From CAMLHU01 sp031393795 (GTDB lineage: Bacteria > Gemmatimonadota > Gemmatimonadetes > Gemmatimonadales > GWC2-71-9), in the NCBI GenBank assembly GCA_031393795.1, contig JANMWE010000087.1, positions 1 to 14,832 on the forward strand: 14,832 nt of DNA. Direction: 5' to 3'. Positions 1 through 6,624 of the stretch are shown here, one piece after another. The position numbers and the translations under genes were made by a program. The notes under the pieces are model-generated. The model was not told the origin of the DNA. It did no database searches and was given only the letters and a program-made list of their open reading frames with translations. How positions within the stretch are numbered: position 1 is the stretch's first letter; each line of letters starts with the position of its first letter.

Positions 1-2
1 TC

Positions 3-137
3 CGCACGCTCTACCTGCAGGTCTCGGAGCTCAGGGTCGAGGCCAAGCGGCTCACTGAAGCAGATACGAGCGGAGTTCGCTCGATCATCGCTGCGATGGG
101 ACGGGAAGCGGAGGCTCTGCGTGAGGTAGGCGGGTAG
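3..137 (+). CDS. 3' end of an unrecognised protein (partial)
   Basis: Frame 3 is open from the window edge and gives 44 residues before a TAG stop. The sequence is charged and helical in character (SELRVEAKRLTEAD, then GREAEALREVGG), which suits a C-terminal helix. I do not recognise the family; a helical-bundle protein is possible but not supported by any motif. The stop codon and the final Gly-Gly lie inside a GTAGGCGG tandem repeat, so the last residues may come from the repeat rather than the ancestral gene. It converges on dnaJ. Most of the gene lies outside the window. Confidence 0.45.
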   Translation, partial: RTLYLQVSELRVEAKRLTEADTSGVRSIIAAMGREAEALREVGG

Positions 138-149
138 GCGGGTAGGCGG
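124..149. repeat. Tandem octamer repeat GTAGGCGG
   Basis: About three copies of the 8-base word GTAGGCGG run head to tail over the stop codon of the upstream partial gene. The same word recurs in the dnaX leader (8346-8436), there in both orientations. It is therefore a dispersed word in this genome and not a local slippage product alone. Confidence 0.75.
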
Positions 150-267
150 AGAAAAACGGGAACCTTCCTGAGGCTTGTCCTGAGCGCAGCGAAGGAAGCG
201 CAAGCGACGAAGGACCTACTCAGCGTTGAGCAGGTCCTTCGTCGCTCACGCTCCTCAGGAAGGTTCC
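150..267 (-). terminator. Large nested hairpin terminating grpE-dnaJ
   Basis: Two nested perfect inverted repeats are visible. The outer arms are 15 bases (159-173 with 253-267). The inner arms are 14 bases (204-217 with 232-245) and continue through one mismatch into CTCA/TGAG around a GCGT loop at 223-226; four more pairs (197-200 with 249-252) join on the outside. On the minus strand the hairpin is followed by GTTTTTCTCC, a T tract that suits intrinsic termination downstream of dnaJ. The plus strand has no T tract. The 30-base versus 7-base asymmetry between outer and inner stems suggests a REP-like element reused as a terminator. Confidence 0.65.
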
Positions 268-302
268 GATCCTCGATCCGCCTGCGCCCCTGCGCCTCTG
301 CG

Positions 303-1400
303 TCAGTACTTCAGCCCCACCATCTCCGCATACTTCTTGAAGAGTGCTCCCGCCTCGCCTTCGGCGGGAGCGGGGATCTGCACGTCCACCGTGATCAGCT
401 GGTCCCCCTTCCGCCCCTTCTCCTCCAGACCGATCCCCTTGATGCGGAATGTGCGTCCCGGCTGCGTGCAGGGCGGCACCTTGAGCACGACCTTCTTCCC
501 ATCGAGCGTGCGGACCTTGAGCGTCGTGCCGTAGACCGCCTGGGCCAGGTTGAGCGGCACCTCGCAGCGCAGGTCGAGCCCATCGCGGGTGAAGAAGCGG
601 TCCTGCTGGACCTGGAAGCTCACCACGAGGTCACTGGCGGGACGGCCGTCCCGCGCCGGGTTCCCCTGCCCCTTGAGCCGGATCTTGGCCCCGCTCTCGG
701 TGCCAGCCGGCACGGTCACGTTCAGGCGTCGCTCGGTACGGATCTCACCGGCCCCGGCACAGGTCCCGCAGTACTGGCTCGGGATCTTCCCTTTGCCGCG
801 ACACTTGGGACAGGGACGGTGGACCGCGAAGGAGCCTTGGCCGAAGGTCACGCTCCCCGACCCGCCACACTCGCTGCAGGTCGTGACGGTCGCGCCCGGG
901 GCAGCGCCGCTCCCGTGGCAGGTGATGCACTGTTCGTTGACCGTGACCGCCACGGGAACCTTCCCTCCCATCGCGGCGACGCGGAAGGGGATCTCGACCA
1001 CGGTCTCGAGGACCTCGGACCCCCGCGCCTCCTCGCCGCGCCGGCCACGCGCGCCGAAGATCGAGCTGAAGATGTCACCCAGGCCGATGTCGCCGAAATC
1101 GAACGAATTCTCGTCCACCTGGCCGGGGCCACCGGGGCCGCGACCACCGGACGCCGGGGACCGCTGTCCCGCGCCGGCGAAGGCACCGTACTTCCGCATC
1201 CGGTCGTACTTCGAACGCTGGTCGGCGTCCGACAACACGGTGTGCGCCTCCGAGATCTCCTTGAAGCGATCGGCGGCCTGCGGATTATTGGGATTCGCGT
1301 CGGGATGGTACTGCTTGGCCAGGCGCCGGTAGGCCTTCTTGATCTCCGGCGGGGTGGCCGTATCGGGGACGCCGAGGACCTGGTAGAAGTCCTTCGCCAC
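303..1400 (-). CDS. dnaJ: Chaperone DnaJ (Hsp40, type I)
   Basis: This is the J-domain co-chaperone that delivers unfolded proteins to DnaK and stimulates its ATPase in the cytoplasm. The protein is 365 residues, close to the usual 370-380. The J domain is at residues 4-70 with the HPD triad at 32-34. A Gly/Phe-rich segment follows at about 72-118. The zinc domain has all four CxxCxGxG motifs, starting at Cys158, Cys175, Cys197 and Cys211. The two beta-rich substrate domains and the C-terminal dimerisation segment complete it. The start is GTG, one base after the grpE stop (TGACGTG). An open frame runs further upstream but would overlap grpE and precede the J domain, so it was not used. Co-transcription with grpE is near certain. 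Confidence 0.96.
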   Translation of the reverse strand: MAKDFYQVLGVPDTATPPEIKKAYRRLAKQYHPDANPNNPQAADRFKEISEAHTVLSDADQRSKYDRMRKYGAFAGAGQRSPASGGRGPGGPGQVDENSFDFGDIGLGDIFSSIFGARGRRGEEARGSEVLETVVEIPFRVAAMGGKVPVAVTVNEQCITCHGSGAAPGATVTTCSECGGSGSVTFGQGSFAVHRPCPKCRGKGKIPSQYCGTCAGAGEIRTERRLNVTVPAGTESGAKIRLKGQGNPARDGRPASDLVVSFQVQQDRFFTRDGLDLRCEVPLNLAQAVYGTTLKVRTLDGKKVVLKVPPCTQPGRTFRIKGIGLEEKGRKGDQLITVDVQIPAPAEGEAGALFKKYAEMVGLKY

Positions 1401-1401
1401 G

Positions 1402-1986
1402 TCAGCCCTGCTCCCCGTAGACCTGGACTCGGGCCGGGCGCAGCAGGATCCCCTTGAAGCGGTAGCCGGCCTGGAAGACGGCCGAAACGGCGCCGACCTG
1501 TTCGGGAGTGGGCGCGGAGATCTGGGAGATCGCCTCATGGACCGAGGGATCGAACGGCACGCCGACCGGCTCCACGACCTCGAGCCCGAACTTCTCGAGC
1601 TCCTTCCAGAGCTTCCTGTCGGTCAGAAGGACCGCCTGATGCAGGTCGGCGACGGTGGCGAGCTTTTCGCCCCCTTCGACCACCCGATCGAGATCGTCCA
1701 GCACCTCGAGGAGCTTGCTGAGGAGCTCGGCCTGCCCACGCTCCCCCGCCTCGGCGCGCTCCCGCTGCGAACGCTTGCGGAAGTTGTCGTACTCTGCCGC
1801 GAGACGGAGATACCGGTCCTTCAACTCGTCGCGCTCGGTGCTCACCCGCGCCAAGGCAGACTCGGGTGTCTCGACAGGGAGACCTCCGACCGGTGCCTCA
1901 GCGGCAGGAATAGCATCATTCACCCCGACCTCGACGGCTGGGGTGAGGGATTCGGCTGTATCGTTAAACTCTTTCCTGACAGTCAC
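1402..1986 (-). CDS. grpE: Nucleotide exchange factor GrpE
   Basis: GrpE releases ADP from DnaK and resets the Hsp70 cycle. The 194-residue protein has a low-complexity N-terminus (1-45), a long coiled-coil dimerisation helix (about 46-105) containing EYDNFRKRSQRE, and a C-terminal beta domain with the family signature PFDPSVHEAI at about 144-153. The start is GTG: AGGAG lies six bases upstream and no ATG fits. dnaJ follows after one base. dnaK and the repressor gene hrcA are not seen nearby, so the Hsp70 gene must be elsewhere. Confidence 0.95.
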   Translation of the reverse strand: MTVRKEFNDTAESLTPAVEVGVNDAIPAAEAPVGGLPVETPESALARVSTERDELKDRYLRLAAEYDNFRKRSQRERAEAGERGQAELLSKLLEVLDDLDRVVEGGEKLATVADLHQAVLLTDRKLWKELEKFGLEVVEPVGVPFDPSVHEAISQISAPTPEQVGAVSAVFQAGYRFKGILLRPARVQVYGEQG

Positions 1987-1992
1987 TTAGAA

Positions 1993-1997
1993 CTCCT
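1993..1997 (-). promoter_or_regulatory. grpE ribosome binding site
   Basis: AGGAG on the minus strand, six bases before the GTG at 1986. It fixes GTG as the start codon. Confidence 0.75.
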
Positions 1998-2020
1998 ATC
2001 CCAGATGATTATCTGGTAGG

Positions 2021-2026
2021 AAGATA
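2021..2026 (-). promoter_or_regulatory. Possible extended -10 promoter of grpE-dnaJ
   Basis: The minus strand reads TGCTATCTT, an extended -10 form (TGn before TATCTT), about 35 bases upstream of the grpE start. No convincing -35 hexamer lies 16-18 bases further up. A small palindrome (CCAGAT/ATCTGG, 2001-2016) falls in the predicted leader. No CIRCE operator (TTAGCACTC-N9-GAGTGCTAA) is present; only a loose half-site is seen. The rest of the gap from 2030 to 2150 shows no gene. Confidence 0.35.
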
Positions 2027-2151
2027 GCACTTTCGGTGCCGATTTTCGTGGGTCGGATTGGCAGACCGCCTTACGGGATGACCAGTCCTCGCGTTTCACG
2101 GGGAAACCTCACCCCCGGGCCCCCTTTCGCGATGGGCCCACCCGCCCCCGG

Positions 2152-2176
2152 CCCCCTCTCCCTTTGGGAGAGGGGG
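2152..2176 (-). terminator. Hairpin downstream of cinA
   Basis: Perfect 11-base arms (2152-2162 with 2166-2176) enclose a three-base loop, starting three bases after the cinA stop codon. There is no T tract on the minus strand, so termination may be weak. A related C-rich stretch (2108-2125) lies just beyond. Confidence 0.55.
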
Positions 2177-2179
2177 AGG

Positions 2180-3418
2180 TCATCTCTGCAGGAGCCGGCG
2201 CCACATCAGGTAGAGGGCCACCTGCGCCGCCCGCGCCCTGATCTCGTCCCGCTCGCCGAAGAGGATCTGTTTTACACTCTCGGTCCTTCCTTGCCAATGG
2301 GTGGCGAACCAGGTGGTCCCCACCGGCTTCTCCTCGCTCCCGCCTCCCGGCCCGGATATCCCGGTCACCGCGATGGTGAGAGTGGCGCCGAGCCGTCGGG
2401 CCGCCCCCTCGGCCATGGCGCGCACCACTGGCTCGCTGACGGCACCGTGGGCCTTCAGGAGGGCCACCGGGACCTCGAGCGTCCTCTCCTTCACCCTGTC
2501 GGCGTAGGCGATGATCCCGCCGAGGACCACGTCGGAGCTCCCGGGGATGGCCGTCAATCGTCCCCCGACCAGCCCGCCGGTGCACGACTCGGCGGTGGCG
2601 ATGGTGGCACCGACGCGTCGAGCTGCGGCAAGGACCACTTCGGCCAGGTCGGTCTCCCCTTCACCGAAGGCGTGGTCTCCGGCGCGGGCCCGCAGGAGGG
2701 CCAGGCCGTCGCCGAGACGGCGATCGGCCTCGTCGGCGGGCAGGTCCCAGGCGGTGAGGCGAAGGTCGACGCTCCCGATATCGGGCAGGTAAGCGAGGGT
2801 GAGGGGAGCGATCTCCTGTTCGATCGCTCCCATCCGTTCCGCGAGGACCGACTCGCCGATCGCCGTGGTGCGGAGGGTGCGCGAGCGGATGACGGAGCCC
2901 GTGCTGCGCTCGGCGAGGCGCGGCAGGACCTCATGGATCAGGAGGTTCCGCATCTCGCGGGGAACCCCGGGGAGCATCACCACCAGGCCGGGGGTCGCTT
3001 CGAGCCAGATCCCGGGAGCGCTTCCCCACTGGTTCCGGAGCTCGACCGCCCCTTTCGGCATCTCGGCCTGCGAGCGGTTGCTCGGGCTCGGGACCCGGCC
3101 GTAGCGCTTGAAGCGGGCGACGACGTGGTCCCAGATCTCCTCACGGAACTCGAGCGGGGCATCGAACAGTTCGGCCACGACCAGCTTGGAGATGTCGTCG
3201 CGCGTGGGACCGAGGCCGCCGGTCGTGAGCACCGCGCCGGTCCGGACCAGCCCCTCGCTGACGGCCGAACGGATGGCGTGGGGGGTATCGGCGACGGCCG
3301 TGCGGCGGACGACCCGCACACCGACGCCCGCGAGCTGACCCCCAGCGAAGGCGGAGTTGGTATCGACCGTGAATCCGAGGAGGAGTTCGGTGCCGATCGT
3401 CACTATTCCGAGGTCCAT
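2180..3418 (-). CDS. cinA: CinA-family protein (NMN deamidase / competence-damage protein)
   Basis: Full-length two-domain CinA of 412 residues. The N-terminal molybdopterin-binding-like domain starts GIVTIGTELLLG and carries GGLGPTRDD at 67-75 and LPGVPREM at 149-156; in the family this half is an ADP-ribose pyrophosphatase. The C-terminal domain (about 256-408) has ATAESCTGGL at 274-283, typical of nicotinamide mononucleotide deamidases that recycle NMN in NAD metabolism. ATG at 3418 was chosen because the family start MDLGIVTIG follows it directly; the open frame upstream is repeat sequence. No Shine-Dalgarno is present: an inverted repeat arm ends two bases before the ATG. It follows pgsA, a common pairing in bacteria, although recA, often next to cinA, is absent. 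Confidence 0.93.
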   Translation of the reverse strand: MDLGIVTIGTELLLGFTVDTNSAFAGGQLAGVGVRVVRRTAVADTPHAIRSAVSEGLVRTGAVLTTGGLGPTRDDISKLVVAELFDAPLEFREEIWDHVVARFKRYGRVPSPSNRSQAEMPKGAVELRNQWGSAPGIWLEATPGLVVMLPGVPREMRNLLIHEVLPRLAERSTGSVIRSRTLRTTAIGESVLAERMGAIEQEIAPLTLAYLPDIGSVDLRLTAWDLPADEADRRLGDGLALLRARAGDHAFGEGETDLAEVVLAAARRVGATIATAESCTGGLVGGRLTAIPGSSDVVLGGIIAYADRVKERTLEVPVALLKAHGAVSEPVVRAMAEGAARRLGATLTIAVTGISGPGGGSEEKPVGTTWFATHWQGRTESVKQILFGERDEIRARAAQVALYLMWRRLLQR

Positions 3419-3420
3419 GG

Positions 3421-3532
3421 GTCGTGAGTCGTGGGTCGTGGGTCGTGGGTCGTGGGCCCTGAGTGTGAAAGCTAGCGGGGGGCCCCACGTCGGTGTGGAG
3501 CCCCCCATGACTCATGACCCACGACTCACGAC
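3421..3532. repeat. Heptamer-word palindrome filling the pgsA-cinA gap
   Basis: The left part is a run of the 7-base word GTCGTGG (with GTCGTGA variants). Its first 24 bases (3421-3444) are complementary to 3509-3532 with two mismatches. The left arm ends two bases before the cinA ATG and the right arm touches the pgsA stop codon, so the element fills essentially the whole intergenic space. Confidence 0.8.
3477..3506 (-). terminator. Inner hairpin between pgsA and cinA
   Basis: A 12-pair stem with one mismatch (3477-3488 with 3495-3506), led by a run of six G:C pairs, sits inside the larger palindrome. On the minus strand it is followed by GCTAGCTTTCAC, a weak T tract. It could act as an attenuator that lowers cinA expression relative to pgsA. 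Confidence 0.5.
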
Positions 3533-4158
3533 TACCGAAACAACTCCCTGTGCCGGTACAGATACTGCACGAAGCTCGTGATCGTCAGCGCGAGGGCGAT
3601 GAAGAGGGCGATGGCGACGAACCACCCGTGAAAGGAGTTCCAGAACTCCGCGAAGGCGCCGGTCTCCCAGCCGAGGGGTTTCCGGGCATCGCGAAATGCG
3701 TACCAGAGGATGGTGGCGCCGATGAAGATGTTCTGGAAGACGCTCTTGAGCTTGCCGACGCCGTGGGCAGGGATGACGACCCCCCTGGTCTTGGCGTACT
3801 GACGGAAGGCGGTCATCGCGAACTCGCGTGCGAGCATCAACACGCAGACCCAGAGGGGGATGCTACCCCAGACCGGGATCTCGTAGAGCGCGTGGCGTTC
3901 GCGCGAGATGAAGTAGATCGGGATGAGCGTCGCGAGGAGGAGGAGCTTGTCCGCGACGGGGTCGAGCAGCTTGCCGAGGTCGGTGATCTGTTGCCGGGAG
4001 CGGGCCAGGTGGCCATCGATGACGTCGCTGATGGCGGCCGCCAGGAAGACCACGAAGGCGATGAGCTTCGGCCAGTACCCTTGGATAAAGGGGAGGAGCG
4101 CGATGACCGGGGTCAGCGCGATCCGCACCAGGGTAATGATGTTCGGGACGGTCCACAT
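3532..4158 (-). CDS. pgsA: CDP-diacylglycerol-glycerol-3-phosphate 3-phosphatidyltransferase
   Basis: Integral membrane enzyme making phosphatidylglycerol phosphate from CDP-diacylglycerol and glycerol-3-phosphate, the committed step to phosphatidylglycerol and cardiolipin. The 208-residue protein starts WTVPNIITLVRI, typical of PgsA. The CDP-alcohol phosphotransferase signature is complete: Asp45, Asp48-Gly49, Ala52-Arg53, Gly62, Asp66 and Asp70 (SDVIDGHLAR then LGKLLDPVAD). Hydrophobic segments are at about 9-25, 32-46, 72-86, 98-113, 140-155 and 178-198. ATG at 4158 was chosen over an upstream extension that would run back into mglA. It lies 17 bases after the mglA stop with a GGCGGAG ribosome site. 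PgsA rather than another CDP-alcohol transferase is inferred from the N-terminus and the cinA neighbour. Confidence 0.9.
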   Translation of the reverse strand: MWTVPNIITLVRIALTPVIALLPFIQGYWPKLIAFVVFLAAAISDVIDGHLARSRQQITDLGKLLDPVADKLLLLATLIPIYFISRERHALYEIPVWGSIPLWVCVLMLAREFAMTAFRQYAKTRGVVIPAHGVGKLKSVFQNIFIGATILWYAFRDARKPLGWETGAFAEFWNSFHGWFVAIALFIALALTITSFVQYLYRHRELFR

Positions 4159-4175
4159 GGGCCCGCTCCGCCGAC

Positions 4176-4850
4176 TCAGCCCAGCGCCTTGATGACCAGC
4201 TTCGAGACCGCCTTGAGGGTGTCGAACACGCCTTCGCCCGTGACCGCCACCGCCTCGAAGTAGGGCGCGCGCTCGATCCACTGCCCGTCCTTCTGGTAGA
4301 CGAGGAACTCCCCTTCGTGGTACGGGTCCGGCGTCACCTTCTGCTTGGCGGGATCTTCGACCCCCCAGCCCGGGTTGAGCGCTTCCTGCAGCTGTGCGAT
4401 CGAGCCGGCATTGGGGAGGTCGCGCTTGTTGTACTGCACCATGAACGGGGTGCGGGTCAGGTCGTAGCCCTGCTGGGCCATGTTGTCGTACAGGTTCTGC
4501 ATCGCCTCGATGTTGGCCTCCATCCGCTCGAGCTGGCTGTCGGCGACGAAGACCACGCCGTCCACCCCCTTGAGGATGAGCTTGCGCGATGCGTTGTAGT
4601 ACACCTGTCCCGGCACCGTATAGAGGTGGAACCGGGTCTTGAACCCGCGGATGGTGCCGAGGTCGACTGGGAGGAAGTCGAAGAACAGCGTCCGCTCGGT
4701 CTCCGTGGCGAGGGAGATCATCTTCCCGCGCGCGTTCGGACTGACCTTGGTGTAGACGTGCTCAAGGTTGGTGGTCTTCCCGCCGAGACCGGGCCCGTAG
4801 TACACGAGCTTACAGTTGATCTCGCGCGAGGCATAGTTGATCATCGACAT
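4176..4850 (-). CDS. mglA: MglA-type small Ras-like GTPase (cell polarity)
   Basis: MglA GTPases mark a cell pole in the GTP state and are switched off by MglB. The 224-residue protein shows the P-loop GPGLGGKT at 19-26, the MglA form of switch II (TVPGQVYY, 78-85, lacking the usual Asp of DxxG), LILKGVDGVVFVADSQ at 91-106 and the base-recognition NKRD at 141-144. The C-terminal helix GVFDTLKAVSKLV matches MglA. An extra stretch at about 160-195 (from NPGWGVEDPAKQ to WIERAPYF) lies between NKRD and EAVAVTG; as I recall the Myxococcus protein (about 195 residues), it is short here. AGGAG lies ten bases upstream. The mglB-like gene ends 19 bases before it, the classic mglBA order. Whether the host glides is unknown. 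Confidence 0.92.
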   Translation of the reverse strand: MSMINYASREINCKLVYYGPGLGGKTTNLEHVYTKVSPNARGKMISLATETERTLFFDFLPVDLGTIRGFKTRFHLYTVPGQVYYNASRKLILKGVDGVVFVADSQLERMEANIEAMQNLYDNMAQQGYDLTRTPFMVQYNKRDLPNAGSIAQLQEALNPGWGVEDPAKQKVTPDPYHEGEFLVYQKDGQWIERAPYFEAVAVTGEGVFDTLKAVSKLVIKALG

Positions 4851-4869
4851 GCGTCGTCGTCTCCTGTGC

Positions 4870-5364
4870 TCAGCCGAAGAGCTTGTCGATCTCGTCTTCC
4901 GCCTCGCCCACGAATCCAGTCTCTACTTGGGCGGTCCCCGCAGTGCCGCGGGTGAACATGTCGTTGAACACCTGCGAAAGTTCTCCGACGGTCGACTTCA
5001 CGCGCAGCTTCACCATGCCGAGGGTCGTGCGGTTATCGAAGAGCACGACGAGGATGACCCGGCGTGCCACATCGGCGAGATACATCGATTCACGCTCTCC
5101 CTGATGGAAGAGCGACCCGAACTCCGGCTCGCCGATCATCTTGGCGAGCTGGTCATTGGCGCTGAAATCGGCCGCGGTGAGCGAGGCGAAGGCCACCGCA
5201 TCGAACGCGGGGTTCTCGCCCACCGTGGCCACCAACTGGCCGGTGCGGTCCACGATCAAGGAGGTCTTGGCCGTCGATTCCCGGAGGAACGCGGCCAGGA
5301 TGACCTGGATCTTCTTGAAGTCCTCCTCGCGGAAGGACCAGCTCGAGGCGCCGGAACCGCTCAT
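4870..5364 (-). CDS. mglB: Roadblock/LC7 domain protein, MglB-like GAP of MglA
   Basis: MglB is a roadblock-fold dimer that activates GTP hydrolysis by MglA and helps place it at one pole. The protein is 164 residues, near the Myxococcus MglB length. The roadblock domain covers about residues 15-125: an N-terminal helix (EEDFKKIQVILAAFL), the strand with DRTGQLVATVG, then ASLTAADFSANDQLAKMIG and the strand RRVILVVLFDNRTTLGMVKL. The C-terminal tail is acidic (GEAEDEIDKLFG). Its ATG overlaps the stop of the upstream 97-residue gene (TGATG), so translation is probably coupled. Assignment as MglB rests on the fold and on mglA lying 19 bases downstream. Confidence 0.88.
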   Translation of the reverse strand: MSGSGASSWSFREEDFKKIQVILAAFLRESTAKTSLIVDRTGQLVATVGENPAFDAVAFASLTAADFSANDQLAKMIGEPEFGSLFHQGERESMYLADVARRVILVVLFDNRTTLGMVKLRVKSTVGELSQVFNDMFTRGTAGTAQVETGFVGEAEDEIDKLFG

Positions 5365-5657
5365 CAGACTTCCACCGGTTGGAGATCGTGCAGGGCGTCT
5401 TCCATCCGCGTCAGCAACGCCTGGGCGCGGCGACGGAGGAGGGGGCGGGGCTCCCAGGCCAGGTAATCACGGAGCAGGCGCACATTGGCGATGCTCGGCT
5501 CGGCCGAAAGGGCGGCCAGGGCGGAGAGGCGCTGCAGCGGCCGCGGGCTGAACAGGGCCGTGCGGTGCTTCCGGATGTGGCGGCCGGCGAGCACCCAGCC
5601 CGTCGCCACGCCCACCACCGCGGCCCCGAAGAACAGCATCCCGCGCGAACGCCGCAT
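5364..5657 (-). CDS. Small membrane-anchored protein with HEAT-like helices
   Basis: I do not recognise a named family. The 97-residue product begins MRRSRG, then one hydrophobic segment (about 7-25, MLFFGAAVVGVATGWVLAG), then a basic patch (RHIRKHR). The rest looks like one HEAT-type helical pair (RLSALAALSAEPSIANVRLL then RDYLAWEPRPLLRRRAQALL). An inner-membrane anchor with a cytoplasmic helical tail is likely. ATG at 5657 is well supported: AGGAGG lies four bases upstream, and TGATG overlaps link it to recR before and mglB after. A longer frame upstream would lie inside recR and was rejected. Position suggests a role with MglB/MglA, for example as a membrane partner, but this is inference. 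Confidence 0.8.
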   Translation of the reverse strand: MRRSRGMLFFGAAVVGVATGWVLAGRHIRKHRTALFSPRPLQRLSALAALSAEPSIANVRLLRDYLAWEPRPLLRRRAQALLTRMEDALHDLQPVEV

Positions 5658-6244
5658 CAGACCTCCTGTCGGGCGGAAAGGGCGTGGGCCAACGTCACGC
5701 CATCCACATAATCCAAGTCGCCCCCCATCGGGAGACCACGGGCCAACCGGGTCACCTTCACGCCCGGGGCAGCGACCAATTCGGCCAGCCACGTCGCCGT
5801 GGCCTCACCTTCGATCGACGGGTTGGTGGCGAGGATCACCTCGCGCACTTCCCCACCCTTCACCTTCGCGAGCAACGGACCGGTGCGGAGTTGATCTGGA
5901 CCGATCCCTTCGAGTGGGGCGAGTCGCCCGCCGAGGACCTGATACCGCCCCTTGAAACCGCCGGACCGCTCGACGGCGAGCACCGTCGCCGGCTCCTCCA
6001 CTACGCAGATCACGGTGGGGTCGCGCCGCACGTCGCGGCAGATGTCGCACGTATCGCCCTCGGCGAGGTTGCCGCACTCCTGGCAGGGTCGGACCTTTTC
6101 CCCGACCGTCCGGAGGGTCTCAGCCAACCGCTCGAGCTGCGCACTGGGCTGCTGAAGGAGGTGGAACGCGAGCCGCTGGGCCGTCTTCCGACCGATGCCG
6201 GGGAGGCGCGCGAACTCGGAGACGAGGTCGTCGAGCGCGCTCAC
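5657..6244 (-). CDS. recR: Recombination mediator RecR
   Basis: RecR works with RecO (and RecF) to load RecA onto single-stranded gaps. The 195-residue protein is family length. It shows the helix-hairpin-helix LPGIGRKTAQRLAF at 14-27, a four-cysteine zinc finger (Cys54, Cys57, Cys66, Cys69), and a Toprim domain from VICVVEEPATVLAVE (78-92) through ATNPSIEGEATA (139-150). The C-terminal LARGLPMGGDLDYVDGVTLA is typical. The start is GTG at 6244, four bases after the ybaB stop; the frame stays open upstream but overlaps ybaB. The dnaX-ybaB-recR order is widespread in bacteria. Confidence 0.95.
   Translation of the reverse strand: MSALDDLVSEFARLPGIGRKTAQRLAFHLLQQPSAQLERLAETLRTVGEKVRPCQECGNLAEGDTCDICRDVRRDPTVICVVEEPATVLAVERSGGFKGRYQVLGGRLAPLEGIGPDQLRTGPLLAKVKGGEVREVILATNPSIEGEATATWLAELVAAPGVKVTRLARGLPMGGDLDYVDGVTLAHALSARQEV
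5662..5667 (-). promoter_or_regulatory. Ribosome binding site inside the 3' end of recR
   Basis: AGGAGG on the minus strand, four bases before the ATG of the 97-residue protein and within the last recR codons. It is the strongest Shine-Dalgarno in this cluster and decides the start at 5657. Confidence 0.75.
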
Positions 6245-6248
6245 CCGG

Positions 6249-6557
6249 TCAGGGCACGAATGGGAGGGGGGACGGGGCGCCGCGTCCAAGCTCGGCCTGG
6301 GCCGCGTCGGCCGCCTTGCGCTGGACCTCGGCCACCGCGGCGAGCACCAGCTCGCTGAGGAAGCCCGCGTCCCGCTCGGCGAAGACCGCCGGGTCGATCC
6401 AGACGCCGCGCACCTGTCCGCGACCGTCCGCCGTGACCCGCACCATCCCGCCCCCCGCCGTGGCCTCGACCGTGAGACCCGCGAGGTCCGACTGTATCTG
6501 CTGCAGACGACCCTGCGCCACCGGGCCGAACTGGAAAAGCTGCTGGAGATCCGCCAT
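6249..6557 (-). CDS. ybaB: YbaB/EbfC nucleoid-associated protein
   Basis: A small dimeric DNA-binding protein of the YbaB/EbfC family, thought to act with the nucleoid and encoded between dnaX and recR in many bacteria. The 102-residue protein begins MADLQQLFQFGPVAQGRLQQ and carries the family core: a strand (LTVEATAGGGMVRVTADGRG), then VWIDPAVF and the long C-terminal helix (LSELVLAAVAEVQRKAADAA). No strong Shine-Dalgarno precedes the ATG. recR starts four bases after its stop, and a hairpin separates it from dnaX. Family membership is secure; the precise role is not. Confidence 0.92.
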   Translation of the reverse strand: MADLQQLFQFGPVAQGRLQQIQSDLAGLTVEATAGGGMVRVTADGRGQVRGVWIDPAVFAERDAGFLSELVLAAVAEVQRKAADAAQAELGRGAPSPLPFVP

Positions 6558-6584
6558 CGAACGCCGTGCCTGAGTCCGGGGAAA

Positions 6585-6624
6585 CTAGGCCCCCCCTTGC
6601 CGGGGGGCAAGGAAGCGGGCCTAG
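6585..6624 (-). terminator. Hairpin at the dnaX stop codon
   Basis: Outer arms CTAGGCCC/GGGCCTAG (6585-6592 with 6617-6624) and inner arms CCTTGCC/GGCAAGG (6595-6601 with 6606-6612, GGGG loop) form a strong stem that includes the dnaX TAG stop. Only three T residues follow on the minus strand, so it may attenuate expression of ybaB-recR, or protect the mRNA 3' end, rather than stop transcription. Confidence 0.5.

Noticed and set aside
2021..2040. CIRCE-like heat-shock operator upstream of grpE
   Set aside because: Only TAGCACT resembles one half-site, and the partner half at nine bases is missing.
2036..3427. A 463-codon plus-strand open frame
   Set aside because: Antisense to cinA, low-complexity Gly/Asp/Arg-rich translation, no domain; a shadow of the real gene.
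3421..3456. GTCGTGG repeats as a possible CRISPR array
   Set aside because: The unit is 7 bases with no spacers, and there are no cas genes. These are tandem words, not repeat-spacer units.
5658..5792. Upstream extension of the 97-residue protein to 142 residues
   Set aside because: The extra part overlaps recR, reads as Gly/Arg/Pro-rich shadow sequence, and the ATG at 5657 has AGGAGG directly before it.
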